A DNA stretch of 64,000 bases from VXYK01 sp965221585. Lineage in GTDB: Bacteria > Actinomycetota > Acidimicrobiia > Acidimicrobiales > Aldehydirespiratoraceae. The position numbers and the translations under genes are program-made. The stretch lies in the NCBI GenBank assembly GCA_965221585.1, contig OZ244898.1, forward strand, positions 744,001 through 808,000. Reading direction: 5' to 3'. A model generated the notes under the pieces. It was not told the DNA's origin, made no database searches, and saw only the letters and a list, made by a program, of their open reading frames with translations. This document shows positions 1 to 7,932 of the stretch, piece by piece. How positions within the stretch are numbered: the first letter of the stretch is position 1; the number at the start of each line of letters is the position of its first letter.

Positions 1-219
1 CAGTCCGGGAAAGCGGTTGCGTGCCGACACGGAACGGGATTCGTCTGGCGGCGCTTCTGCGAGTTCTAGAGCCAGCCGGGCCAGTTCCGGCCCGTCGATT
101 TCTCGTTGTCCGCCGGGAGTGCGTCGGGTCTCGACCCGTCCCTGGTCAGCCCAGCGGCGGACTGTGTCGACACTTACCCCTAGCAGTTGCGCTGCTTCTC
201 CTATACGAAACTGGTTCAT
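1..219 (-). CDS. Partial HTH (MerR/excisionase-like) regulator with TOBE domain
   Basis: The reverse strand reads ATG at 219 and stays open for 73 codons to the window edge, so only the N-terminal part is present. It starts MNQFRIGEAAQLLGVS with the DTVRRWADQGRV recognition helix and a PGGQR wing, which is the MerR/excisionase winged-helix pattern. It then reaches SARNRFPG (residues 65-72), the entry to a TOBE (molybdate-binding) domain in the HTH-TOBE family of about 130 residues common in actinomycetes. These proteins are presumed to bind oxyanions or regulate molybdate uptake. The TOBE half is inferred from this junction and lies outside the window. A TATAAT box 8 bases upstream implies a leaderless mRNA. 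Confidence 0.8.
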   Translation of the reverse strand, partial: MNQFRIGEAAQLLGVSVDTVRRWADQGRVETRRTPGGQREIDGPELARLALELAEAPPDESRSVSARNRFPGL

Positions 220-227
220 ACAGTTAA

Positions 228-233
228 ATTATA
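228..233 (-). promoter_or_regulatory. -10 box for the HTH-TOBE regulator
   Basis: The reverse strand has a perfect TATAAT whose last base lies 8 bases before the ATG at 219. A transcript starting at the usual distance would begin at or next to the start codon. No Shine-Dalgarno sequence is visible and there is no good -35 match. Confidence 0.55.
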
Positions 234-313
234 TCTAAAACCTATGATTTGCGGTAATTTGGCGAACCCGCGCCGAGACTGTGGATACCACAACAAAATC
301 CGCTCGGCTGCCG

Positions 314-319
314 TAGTCT
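314..319 (+). promoter_or_regulatory. -10 box for the MscS gene
   Basis: TAGTCT is followed by 6 bases and then the ATG at 326. This fits a TANNNT -10 box of a leaderless gene; no ribosome binding site is present. Confidence 0.5.
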
Positions 320-325
320 CAATCC

Positions 326-1450
326 ATGACGAATTTGCTGGCACAAACCGAAGGCCTGCTCGATGCATGCGGAACCGAGGGCTCCTACATCTGCGAGCAG
401 GTCTACGAATGGACCGATAACGAACTCCTTGCAACTGGGGCCGACTGGCTGCTCGACAGGCCGATCCGGATTCTGCTGATCGTGATCCTCGCCTGGATCG
501 CTTCGAAGATCCTTCAAAAGTCGGTGTTGAAATTCGCCCAGACCATCGCCAACTCCCCGACGGACCCCCGCCTGCAGTCTCTTCGCGAGCGAGGGCCCGG
601 CAAGTTGTTGATGGAGGAGAGGGAACTGAAACGTGCGTCGGCGCGCGCCGAGACCATCGGGTTGGTCCTGCGCAGTATCGGCGTTGCAGCGGTCTGGATG
701 ATTGCCCTGTTCATGATCCTCGGCCAGCTCGACATCGACCTGGCACCCCTCATCGCAGGTGCCGGCATCGGTGGTCTGGCGCTGGGCTTCGGCGCCCAGT
801 CGATCGTCAAGGACTTCCTCTCGGGGCTCTTCATGCTGATCGAGGACCAGTACGGGGTGGGCGACATCGTCGATGTCGGCAGTGCTTCGGGCACCGTCGA
901 GAAGGTGTCGTTGCGTTCGACGACGATCCGCGATGTCAAAGGCACGGTCTGGCATGTGCCCAACGGTGTGATTTCCAGGGTTGGAAACTCCAGTCAGCTC
1001 TGGTCGCGTGCCCTGCTCGACGTGGAGGTGGCTTACGACACGGACCTCGAACTGGCCCGCGAAGTCATCCAGCGCGTCGGTGACAGTCTCTGGGAAGACC
1101 CCGAATGGGGCGGCGACGAGTTGATGGAGCGCCCAGAAATCTGGGGCGTTCAGGATCTGGGTGCTTCCGCGGTTGCGTTGCGCTTGGTGGTGAAGACCGA
1201 GCCCTCGAAGCAGTGGGCCGTCGAGCGAGAGTTGCGAATGCGGCTCAAGGTTGCCTTCGACGAGTCGGGGATCGAGATCCCCTTCCCGCAGCAGACCGTC
1301 TGGCACCGCAATGTGGACTCCGTGGCGCATAAGGAGACAGGATCCGCGATTGCGGCCAAATCCCAGGACACAACCGACTCTGAGAAGAAGACTGAGTCCG
1401 AGAAAGCGGCCAAGGTCGGCTCCGATCCCGAGAGCGACACAGACAGCTAG
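326..1450 (+). CDS. MscS-family small-conductance mechanosensitive channel
   Basis: This is a 374-residue membrane protein. Predicted helices lie at about 45-63, 110-133 and 140-170. The third carries the glycine/alanine-rich MscS pore helix, with the family hallmark GFGAQSIVKDFLSG at about 154-167, followed by EDQYGVGDIV, which opens the beta (OB-like) domain. The function would be release of osmolytes across the inner membrane on hypo-osmotic shock. The C-terminal 45 residues are a charged Lys/Glu/Asp/Ser tail with no recognisable fold. The gene stands alone, diverges from the HTH-TOBE regulator, and starts 6 bases after a TAGTCT box, so it is probably leaderless. Size and motifs are typical of actinobacterial MscS homologues. 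Confidence 0.93.
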   Translation: MTNLLAQTEGLLDACGTEGSYICEQVYEWTDNELLATGADWLLDRPIRILLIVILAWIASKILQKSVLKFAQTIANSPTDPRLQSLRERGPGKLLMEERELKRASARAETIGLVLRSIGVAAVWMIALFMILGQLDIDLAPLIAGAGIGGLALGFGAQSIVKDFLSGLFMLIEDQYGVGDIVDVGSASGTVEKVSLRSTTIRDVKGTVWHVPNGVISRVGNSSQLWSRALLDVEVAYDTDLELAREVIQRVGDSLWEDPEWGGDELMERPEIWGVQDLGASAVALRLVVKTEPSKQWAVERELRMRLKVAFDESGIEIPFPQQTVWHRNVDSVAHKETGSAIAAKSQDTTDSEKKTESEKAAKVGSDPESDTDS

Positions 1451-1509
1451 ACCAGCCAAGCTGCGGTCGCCACAGTCAGGCTGATTAGCAGCGTCAACAT
1501 TTGGCGTTC

Positions 1510-1515
1510 TAGGGT
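1510..1515 (+). promoter_or_regulatory. -10 box for the first DUF1214 gene
   Basis: TAGGGT is followed by 6 bases and the ATG at 1522. This is the same leaderless geometry as at other genes in the window. Confidence 0.45.
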
Positions 1516-1521
1516 TCGCCC

Positions 1522-2616
1522 ATGACCGAAGATCAAGACCGCGAACTTCACGAGTCTGTCGTTTCGGGCGAGGCCTGGAACGACTTCTGTGATTCCCTCA
1601 AAGCCGTCGGCGAGATGATTCTCCGGCGTTCGGAATCCGACCTGGACCGGGCCGAGGGATTCCGTTTTCTGAGTCGCCTGACCCGGGGAGGATTGGCCAG
1701 CTTCGTGGAAGGTGGCGACATCCGCTTCCCGATCATCAAGCCACTGCCCGACCAGGTGAAGATCGGGTCCGACAACCCCGACTCCGCCTACATGTCCTGC
1801 TCAATCGACGGGCGCCTCAACTACAAGGTGTCGGGCAACCGCGGCACCGTCCACTACCTGTCGTTCAGTGCCTTCGCCGGCAACTACGGCGCTGCCCAGG
1901 AACGCCTCGGGGTGATGGGCTTCATCGACGGGAGTGACCTGATGGTTGATGAGGACGGCAATTTCGAGCTGTTCGTAGGACCCACTCCCCATGACCACAA
2001 CTGGGTCAAGACAGACCCCGAACCGGGGATGCTGGCGATACGCCAGTTCTTCTTGGATCGCAGCACCGAAGTGCTGCCGAGGCTGCACATCGAATGCCTC
2101 GACCACGACGAGTTGCCGCCGCCGTTGAGTCCTACCCAGTTCGGCAGGCAACTCCAGGGAGCGTCGATGTTCGTCGCCGGCTGCTCGGAGATCTTCACCG
2201 ACTGGGCCGACGAGTTGATGGCTGAAGTCCCCAACAACATGCACACCAAGGCAGGACCGGCGCAGGGTGCCTGGGGTGACCCGAACCAGATCTTCTACCA
2301 CGGCGCGTATGATCTCGCCGACGGCGAAGCGCTGCTCATCGAGTTCGTTCCGCCCGAGTGCTACTACTGGAACTTCCAGGTCGACAACCGATGGATGGAG
2401 AGCCTGGACTACCGCTGGTTGCCGATCACGGTCAACAAACACACTGCGCATTATGAACCCGATGGATCAGTCAAGATCGTGGTGGCGCCGAAGGATCCCG
2501 GATTCGGCAACTGGATGAGCACCGACGGTCACCCGAGGGGTTGCATAGGTCTGCGTTGGAACCAGGCAGCCGAGGATGTGGAACCGACCCTCAGCGTGAT
2601 TCGCCCATTCGATTAG
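1522..2616 (+). CDS. DUF1214-type protein, paralogue of the gene at 29941
   Basis: This is a 364-residue soluble protein without a signal peptide or membrane helix. The C-terminal third (about 270-360) has the DUF1214-like pattern: YYWNFQVDNRWMESLDYR, then a VVAPKDPGFGNWMSTDGH segment and an RWNQ ending. The middle contains PPPLSPTQFG. The same landmarks recur in the gene at 29941 in the same order, so the two are paralogues. DUF1214 proteins have no firmly established reaction; in mycobacteria and relatives they are often beside lipid or xenobiotic catabolic genes, as here. It lies between MscS and convergently transcribed methyltransferase genes, with 20 bases to the latter. I assign no enzymatic role. 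Confidence 0.75.
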   Translation: MTEDQDRELHESVVSGEAWNDFCDSLKAVGEMILRRSESDLDRAEGFRFLSRLTRGGLASFVEGGDIRFPIIKPLPDQVKIGSDNPDSAYMSCSIDGRLNYKVSGNRGTVHYLSFSAFAGNYGAAQERLGVMGFIDGSDLMVDEDGNFELFVGPTPHDHNWVKTDPEPGMLAIRQFFLDRSTEVLPRLHIECLDHDELPPPLSPTQFGRQLQGASMFVAGCSEIFTDWADELMAEVPNNMHTKAGPAQGAWGDPNQIFYHGAYDLADGEALLIEFVPPECYYWNFQVDNRWMESLDYRWLPITVNKHTAHYEPDGSVKIVVAPKDPGFGNWMSTDGHPRGCIGLRWNQAAEDVEPTLSVIRPFD

Positions 2617-2636
2617 CGGGTCAGCCGACTAGCGCC

Positions 2637-3314
2637 TCAGCGGCGCCGGATCAACGTGACGCCGTCGCCGATAGTGAGAAGCACCGCTTCGACCCGTTCG
2701 TCGGAGGCCACATGATCGTTGAAGGCACGCAGAGCCACGGTGTCGGGGTCGTCCGCGCCGGAATCCTCAAGGACCATCCCGTGCCAGATCGTGTTGTCGA
2801 CCAGGATCACCCCTTGCGTTGACAAGCGCGGCAGGATCTCCTCGTAGTACGACAGGTAGCCGGTCTTGTCGGCGTCGATGAACGCCAGGTCGATCGTCGG
2901 TTCCGCAGGAAGGGAGCGCAGGGTCTCGATGGCGGGAGCGATCCGCAGATCGATCCGGTCCGCCACCCCGGCCGTCTCCCAATGCGCCCTGCCGATGCTG
3001 GTCCATTCCTCGCTGACATCGCAGCACAGCAGGCGGCCGCCAGGTGCCAGACCCTTAGCGATACACAGAGCCGAATATCCGGTGAAAGTTCCGACCTCCA
3101 CGGCGAAGGAGACCTGCAGAACTGTGGTGAGCAGGGTCATGAACGCGCCCTGGTCGGTCCCGATCTGCATCCTCGCGAAATCCTTGGCCTTCTCGTTGGT
3201 GGCCGCGATCAGTGCCTGTTGGACTTCGTCCGGCTGGGTCGAATGCGCCGCGGCGTACGAGACGATGTCTTCGGGCAGAGAGATGTTGCGTGACACTTGA
3301 GCCTCCTTGCTCAA
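2637..3314 (-). CDS. SAM-dependent O-methyltransferase, caffeoyl-CoA/catechol OMT-like
   Basis: The 225-residue protein has the SAM motif VEVGTFTGYS (72-81), an acidic post-motif CCDVSEEW, the metal and catalytic region FIDADK (145-150), and LVDN (171-174). This is the layout of the divalent-metal-dependent class I O-methyltransferase family (PF01596), and the length is normal for it. Members methylate hydroxyls of catechol-like or phenolic acceptors; the substrate here is unknown. Its ATG overlaps the end of the flavin oxidase gene by 4 bases (ATGA), so it is the last gene of the minus-strand operon that starts at 10139. Co-transcription with an uptake system and a hydroxy-acid oxidase suggests work on an imported small molecule. 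Confidence 0.9.
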   Translation of the reverse strand: MSKEAQVSRNISLPEDIVSYAAAHSTQPDEVQQALIAATNEKAKDFARMQIGTDQGAFMTLLTTVLQVSFAVEVGTFTGYSALCIAKGLAPGGRLLCCDVSEEWTSIGRAHWETAGVADRIDLRIAPAIETLRSLPAEPTIDLAFIDADKTGYLSYYEEILPRLSTQGVILVDNTIWHGMVLEDSGADDPDTVALRAFNDHVASDERVEAVLLTIGDGVTLIRRR

Positions 3315-4561
3315 ACAAGTCTTGTGACCAGGTCCGGCTGAAGGTCATCGACGGTTACCGCACCGCACAGCGCCATGGTACGGCGCATGCCGTCGTCGAA
3401 GAAGTCGAGCAGCCAGTCGACGCCGAGTTCGCCCGCTGCGCCCAGCGCGTACAGATAGGGGCGACCGGCCATCACCGCGTCGGCACCGAGAGCGCGGGCC
3501 TTGACGATGTCCGAGCCGCGCCGCACGCCACCGTCGGCGATGATCTCAATGCCTTCACCCACGGCTTCACGGCACGGTGCCACCAGATCGATCGGTGCCG
3601 GCGCGCCGTCGAGTTGACGGCCACCGTGGTTCGACAGACAGACGGCGTCCACGCCGCGCTCGACGCACAGCACCGCGTCCTCGACTGTCTGCACGCCCTT
3701 CACGATCAGTTTCCCGTCCCAGCGCGAACGAAACCAGTCGATGTCGTCCCACGACAACGACGGATCGAACTGTTGTGCCAGATGCTCGGAGAGCACAACC
3801 GCGCTTGTGCCGTCGGGCTTGTCGTCGGCTTTGTTGCTCGAAGTCACGTTGGCGAAGACGATCGGGTCGTTGCGCAGAAACTGCCAGGTCCACGACGGTC
3901 GCAGCATCCCGTCGACGATGGTCCCTATTCCGAGTTTCGGCGGGAGTTCCATGCCCCGCCGCACGTCACGTTCCCGCCGACCCAACTGGGGCGCATCCAC
4001 GGTGACCACCAGAGCTTCATAGCGCGCTGCGGCGCTGCGCCTGATCATGTCGGCGAGCAGCTCACGGTCGCGCCAGACATATACCTGGAACCACAGGCGC
4101 CGCTCTCCCTCACCACCCCAGGTGACGCTGTCGGCGGCCGCGGCGACTTCTTCAATCGATCGGGTGCCCATCGTCGAAAGCGTGCAGGGAATGCCGAGCC
4201 TTGCCGCGGCGCGTGCCACGGCCAGTTCCCCCTGCGGATCGGCGGCTCGGGTGAACCCGGTCGGGGCGAGCACCAATGGCAACGGTGTCGGGCGTCCCAA
4301 CAGCATCGCTGTCGGATCGACCGCGGAGACATCCCGCAATACCCGGGGACGGAATCCGAAGGACTGGTAGGCCCGGGTGTTTGCAGCCAGAGTGAGTTCA
4401 TCCTCGGCACCCCCGTCGATGTAGTCGAAAACCCCAGCGGGGAGTCGTTTCCTGGCCTGTCGCCGGAGGTCTTCGATGTCTGCACAGGTGATGAGGCGCC
4501 GCTTCTTGGCGTTGAACTCGAATTTGCGAAACCGTAAAACCGACCGCAGCGACTCGAACAT
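3311..4561 (-). CDS. FMN-dependent alpha-hydroxy acid oxidase/dehydrogenase, LldD2-like
   Basis: This is a 416-residue member of the FMN-dependent alpha-hydroxy acid dehydrogenase family. Landmarks include FDYIDGGAEDE (45-55), APTGF (99-103), LVVTVDAP (184-191), the Lys of LIVKG, and the active-site SNHGGRQLDG (310-319) holding the catalytic His312 and Arg315. The N-terminal stretch, with FNAKKRRL before the barrel, resembles mycobacterial LldD2. I considered the mycofactocin enzyme MftD, but its characteristic N-terminus is absent. The protein should oxidise an L-2-hydroxy acid such as lactate to the 2-oxo acid and pass electrons to quinone or oxygen. It follows the transporter genes by 53 bases and overlaps the methyltransferase by 4. 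Confidence 0.9.
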   Translation of the reverse strand: MFESLRSVLRFRKFEFNAKKRRLITCADIEDLRRQARKRLPAGVFDYIDGGAEDELTLAANTRAYQSFGFRPRVLRDVSAVDPTAMLLGRPTPLPLVLAPTGFTRAADPQGELAVARAAARLGIPCTLSTMGTRSIEEVAAAADSVTWGGEGERRLWFQVYVWRDRELLADMIRRSAAARYEALVVTVDAPQLGRRERDVRRGMELPPKLGIGTIVDGMLRPSWTWQFLRNDPIVFANVTSSNKADDKPDGTSAVVLSEHLAQQFDPSLSWDDIDWFRSRWDGKLIVKGVQTVEDAVLCVERGVDAVCLSNHGGRQLDGAPAPIDLVAPCREAVGEGIEIIADGGVRRGSDIVKARALGADAVMAGRPYLYALGAAGELGVDWLLDFFDDGMRRTMALCGAVTVDDLQPDLVTRLV

Positions 4562-4614
4562 ATGTCAGCGCCAGTCCCAGGCGGTTCGTGGGTCGACCAA
4601 CAACACCGTGGCGG

Positions 4615-7600
4615 TCATTGGTCGCTGCGCTCTATGGCGCGGTCGTCGGTGCCCAGGTAGCTGGCGATCACCGCGGGGTCGTTTCGCACGACCTCGGGTT
4701 CTCCGGTGGCGATCACCGCGCCGGATTCCAGGCAGTAAACCCGATCACTGATGCTCATGATCAACGGCATGTCATGCTCGATGATCAGCATCGCGGCGCC
4801 GAGTTCCTTGCGGATCTCGACAATCAGCGGGCCGAACGCTTCCGTCTCTCTCTGCGCGATCCCCGCAGTCGGCTCGTCGAGACACAGCAACTCGGCATCG
4901 ACAGCCAACAGACCGGCGATCTCGACGATGCGCCGGGTGCCGGTAGAGAGGTCTGAGATGAAGCTGTCGGCGTAGCGTCCGAGGCCCAGAAAGTCGATCA
5001 GGTCGTCGGCGTCGCTCCGTTTGCGGCGTTCGGCAGGTCCGTTCAAGAACAGGGCGCTCTTGACGAAAGACGAGCGTTCCCGCGCTTCCAGGGCAACCTG
5101 CACGGATTCGCGAACCGACAACTCGGGGAAGAGCGTGGCTGCTTGGAAGGTTCTGCCCAGACCCTCGCGGGAGCGTCTCGGCGGGGACAGGCCCGAGATG
5201 TCGAGCCCGATGAGCTCAACGGTGCCCACCGAGGGAACATACCCGCCGACCGCGTTCATAAACGTCGATTTACCTGCACCGTTGGTGCCAATCAAGCCAA
5301 CGATCTCATCTCGGCGTACGTCAATATCGACATGGTCGACGGCGATGTTGCCGCCGAAGTTCACGGTGATGTCATGGGTACGCAATATCAGTTCGTTGCC
5401 GTCTGAGTCGCGTGGCGTGCTGGTTTCGTGGACCCGTACCGCGGAGGCAAGGCGTCTCTCGCTGGGAAGCCAGTTGCGGATGAAGAACGGCCACATGAAC
5501 GGAATGCCCGGCACTTCGACCAGCAGCAACAACGAGTAGAGCGCCTTCAAACGCGCTGATCCGACGATCTTCGCCGGCGCGGGAGCCAACCGCCTGAGCA
5601 GATGCGCCGACCAGAATCCCGAAGCAGCGATCGCCAGGAGCACGACACCCCAGCCGTAGGTGTCGCCTCCAAGCAACTGCGGTATCGCGAGCACCGCGAT
5701 CACCAACGATGCCAGCGCCTTGACGATGGCCAATCCGTAGCCGACCAAGCGTGCAACATCAGACGGGGGCGCGGCGATCTGGGCTGGATCGCGGCGTATC
5801 CGGTCCTGCAGCGACACAGGCGGCCGTGTCGTCGACTCGGCAGATGCTTCAGCAGCTCGCCGTCGTTCGACGATCCCAACCAGGGTGTTGCGGGTCGTGT
5901 AGGCGATCTGCACGAAACCACCCGGGAAGTACATCAGCACGAACAAGAAGCCGATGCTGGAAGTCACCAGACCGACCACAGGCTGGTCCGGGAAGAACTT
6001 TGGGAGCCCCTCGATCCACAGCGCGCCGAGCAGCGGCCCGGTGATCGATCCGAGCCCGCCGATCACAACCATGTTGACGACCCTCAACGAGTCGCCGATC
6101 TGGAACAGGGCTTCGTTGAAACGGATCTGGCGGACAAGGTTGCCGAGCAGAGCGCCTCCGAGCCCGGCGACACCGCCGGCCACCGCGAAGGCCATGAGCT
6201 TCATACGCACCGGTGACACCGTGTAGGCCGAAGCGGTGTCGGCGTTGTCGCGTACGGCGATGACCGCGCGTCCGAACCCCGAACGGCGCAGCCGTCCCAG
6301 CACGGTCACAACAACGATCAGACAGGCAAGACAGAAATAGAAGTAACTTCGTTGATCCTTGAGGAACCAACCGAAGAAGTAGCCGCGGTCGAACAGCACG
6401 CTCCGATCGCCGTCGCTCAGGAACGGCCGGCCGTACAGGTACTGCTCAGCGGCAATAGCGAACGCGAACGTCGACACGGCCAGCATCAACCCGCGCACCC
6501 TCAACGCGCCGACACCGGTGATCGCGGCCACCGCGGCGGTGAAGAACACCGCCGCGATAATCGCCGGGATCGTCGGTATTCCTGGCCACTGGAAGTCGAT
6601 CAGGCGGGTGTCGCCGTATCCGATGTCCAGTTCGATGCCGCGGTTGAAAGCCGCGGCGCTTAACGCACCGATCCCTGCGTAGGCCATCTGCGCCAAGGAG
6701 AGCTGCCCTGACCAGCCGGTTATCACCGTCAGTGAAGCAACACAGATGGCCACGGCGACGATCGTCGAATACAGCAGGAACTGCGATTGTTTGATCTTCT
6801 CGGGGGCTTCCCACAACGACTGGTTCTCGTTGATCCACCCGAAGATCTCGATGTGTCGCCAAGCAATGATGATCACAATCAACAAGCCGATCGCCATGGC
6901 GATGCGATGCATGTTGCGGATCCACCAGATGTCACGGGCCCAAAGCGGCAATGGCCGCACCTTGGGCGCGAACGCCAACACGGCTTCGTCGTCGGTGTTG
7001 CGGCTCTGCCAATACAGCGCCACCACCACCGCAACGAACACCAACAACGTGCCGAGACCGGGGTCCCGGGTGAAGTTGAAGTTGAACATGTTTTGAGCGA
7101 TGCCGATCGCGACCCCGCCGAGCATGGCCCGCGGAAACGAACGCATGCCCGCGATGACAGCCGCGGCCAGGGCGTTGGTGAGCGTGTACGGCCCCAGGTT
7201 CTCAATGCCCGAGGCCGGTGATCCACCGCTCAACAGAATCATCGAAAGGGTCGCCAAGAACCCGCCGATCGTCCAGACAACGGTGGAAACCACATGCGGG
7301 TTCACGCCCGACAAGCGGCTCAGGTCGACGTTGTCAGCCGAAGCTGTAATGGCCTTGCCGAACACAGTCTTTGTGACCAGCACCCCCAGAATCAGCGCCA
7401 CCAGCGGCACCACAATCAGCACCTGCAGGTTGGCGCCGATGATCCGCAGCCCGTCGTCTTGCGCCACCCCAGGAATCCAGGTCGTGAGCGCGGTGAGCCA
7501 AGAAACCGAATCTTCCCAGATCGTGCCGATCGCAACCGGATACGAGGTCTGCTCGCCTTCGATGTCGGGGTACGCAGAGACCACGATGGCGCGCATCAAC

Positions 7601-7932
7601 TCCGCGATCCCGACCGTCGCGATCAACAGCACCACACGCGGTCGGTGGAACAACCGCTTGACGATGACCAACTCGACAACAGCGCCGATCAGCGCACCGA
7701 TCAGCAGACAACAGACCAACGCGACCCAGAACGGGAAACCCCAGTTGATCATCATCAGCGCGAACAACGACGCGCCGGGAAGCCCCATGTTGCCGACCGC
7801 GAAGTTGATGACCCTGGTGCTGCGGTAGATCAGGACGATGCCCATCGCCAACAGGCCGAAGATCAGGCCGTTGACCACTCCCCAGAAGATCACCTGGTTG
7901 GTGATCCACACCCCGAGGATCGTGGTGGGCAT
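4615..7932 (-). CDS. Fused branched-chain-type ABC transporter: LivH-LivM permeases plus LivG ATPase
   Basis: One 1105-residue polypeptide holds three proteins that are normally separate. Residues about 1-310 are a LivH-type permease and about 345-685 a LivM-type permease. A short extra membrane segment (about 715-770) follows. The C-terminus is a LivG-type ATPase with Walker A GTNGAGKS (882-889), a divergent signature LSTGT in place of LSGGQ (about 995-999), Walker B LLCLDEP (about 1016-1022) and the switch His in IIEHDMP. The protein would import amino acids, short amides, carboxylates or similar compounds. The second ATPase is supplied by the upstream gene, whose stop overlaps this start by one base (TGATG). 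No periplasmic binding protein is encoded in the window. Confidence 0.93.
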   Translation of the reverse strand: MPTTILGVWITNQVIFWGVVNGLIFGLLAMGIVLIYRSTRVINFAVGNMGLPGASLFALMMINWGFPFWVALVCCLLIGALIGAVVELVIVKRLFHRPRVVLLIATVGIAELMRAIVVSAYPDIEGEQTSYPVAIGTIWEDSVSWLTALTTWIPGVAQDDGLRIIGANLQVLIVVPLVALILGVLVTKTVFGKAITASADNVDLSRLSGVNPHVVSTVVWTIGGFLATLSMILLSGGSPASGIENLGPYTLTNALAAAVIAGMRSFPRAMLGGVAIGIAQNMFNFNFTRDPGLGTLLVFVAVVVALYWQSRNTDDEAVLAFAPKVRPLPLWARDIWWIRNMHRIAMAIGLLIVIIIAWRHIEIFGWINENQSLWEAPEKIKQSQFLLYSTIVAVAICVASLTVITGWSGQLSLAQMAYAGIGALSAAAFNRGIELDIGYGDTRLIDFQWPGIPTIPAIIAAVFFTAAVAAITGVGALRVRGLMLAVSTFAFAIAAEQYLYGRPFLSDGDRSVLFDRGYFFGWFLKDQRSYFYFCLACLIVVVTVLGRLRRSGFGRAVIAVRDNADTASAYTVSPVRMKLMAFAVAGGVAGLGGALLGNLVRQIRFNEALFQIGDSLRVVNMVVIGGLGSITGPLLGALWIEGLPKFFPDQPVVGLVTSSIGFLFVLMYFPGGFVQIAYTTRNTLVGIVERRRAAEASAESTTRPPVSLQDRIRRDPAQIAAPPSDVARLVGYGLAIVKALASLVIAVLAIPQLLGGDTYGWGVVLLAIAASGFWSAHLLRRLAPAPAKIVGSARLKALYSLLLLVEVPGIPFMWPFFIRNWLPSERRLASAVRVHETSTPRDSDGNELILRTHDITVNFGGNIAVDHVDIDVRRDEIVGLIGTNGAGKSTFMNAVGGYVPSVGTVELIGLDISGLSPPRRSREGLGRTFQAATLFPELSVRESVQVALEARERSSFVKSALFLNGPAERRKRSDADDLIDFLGLGRYADSFISDLSTGTRRIVEIAGLLAVDAELLCLDEPTAGIAQRETEAFGPLIVEIRKELGAAMLIIEHDMPLIMSISDRVYCLESGAVIATGEPEVVRNDPAVIASYLGTDDRAIERSDQ

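Noticed and set aside
242..1459. Long minus-strand open frame opposite MscS
   Set aside because: It is a high-GC shadow of the MscS gene, with no motifs or ribosome site.
3212..4537. 441-residue plus-strand frame opposite the flavin oxidase
   Set aside because: It runs opposite a well-supported gene and has compositionally biased, motif-free sequence.
3311..4561. Mycofactocin enzyme MftD
   Set aside because: The active-site motif fits any FMN hydroxyacid oxidase, the N-terminus differs from MftD, and no mycofactocin genes are nearby.
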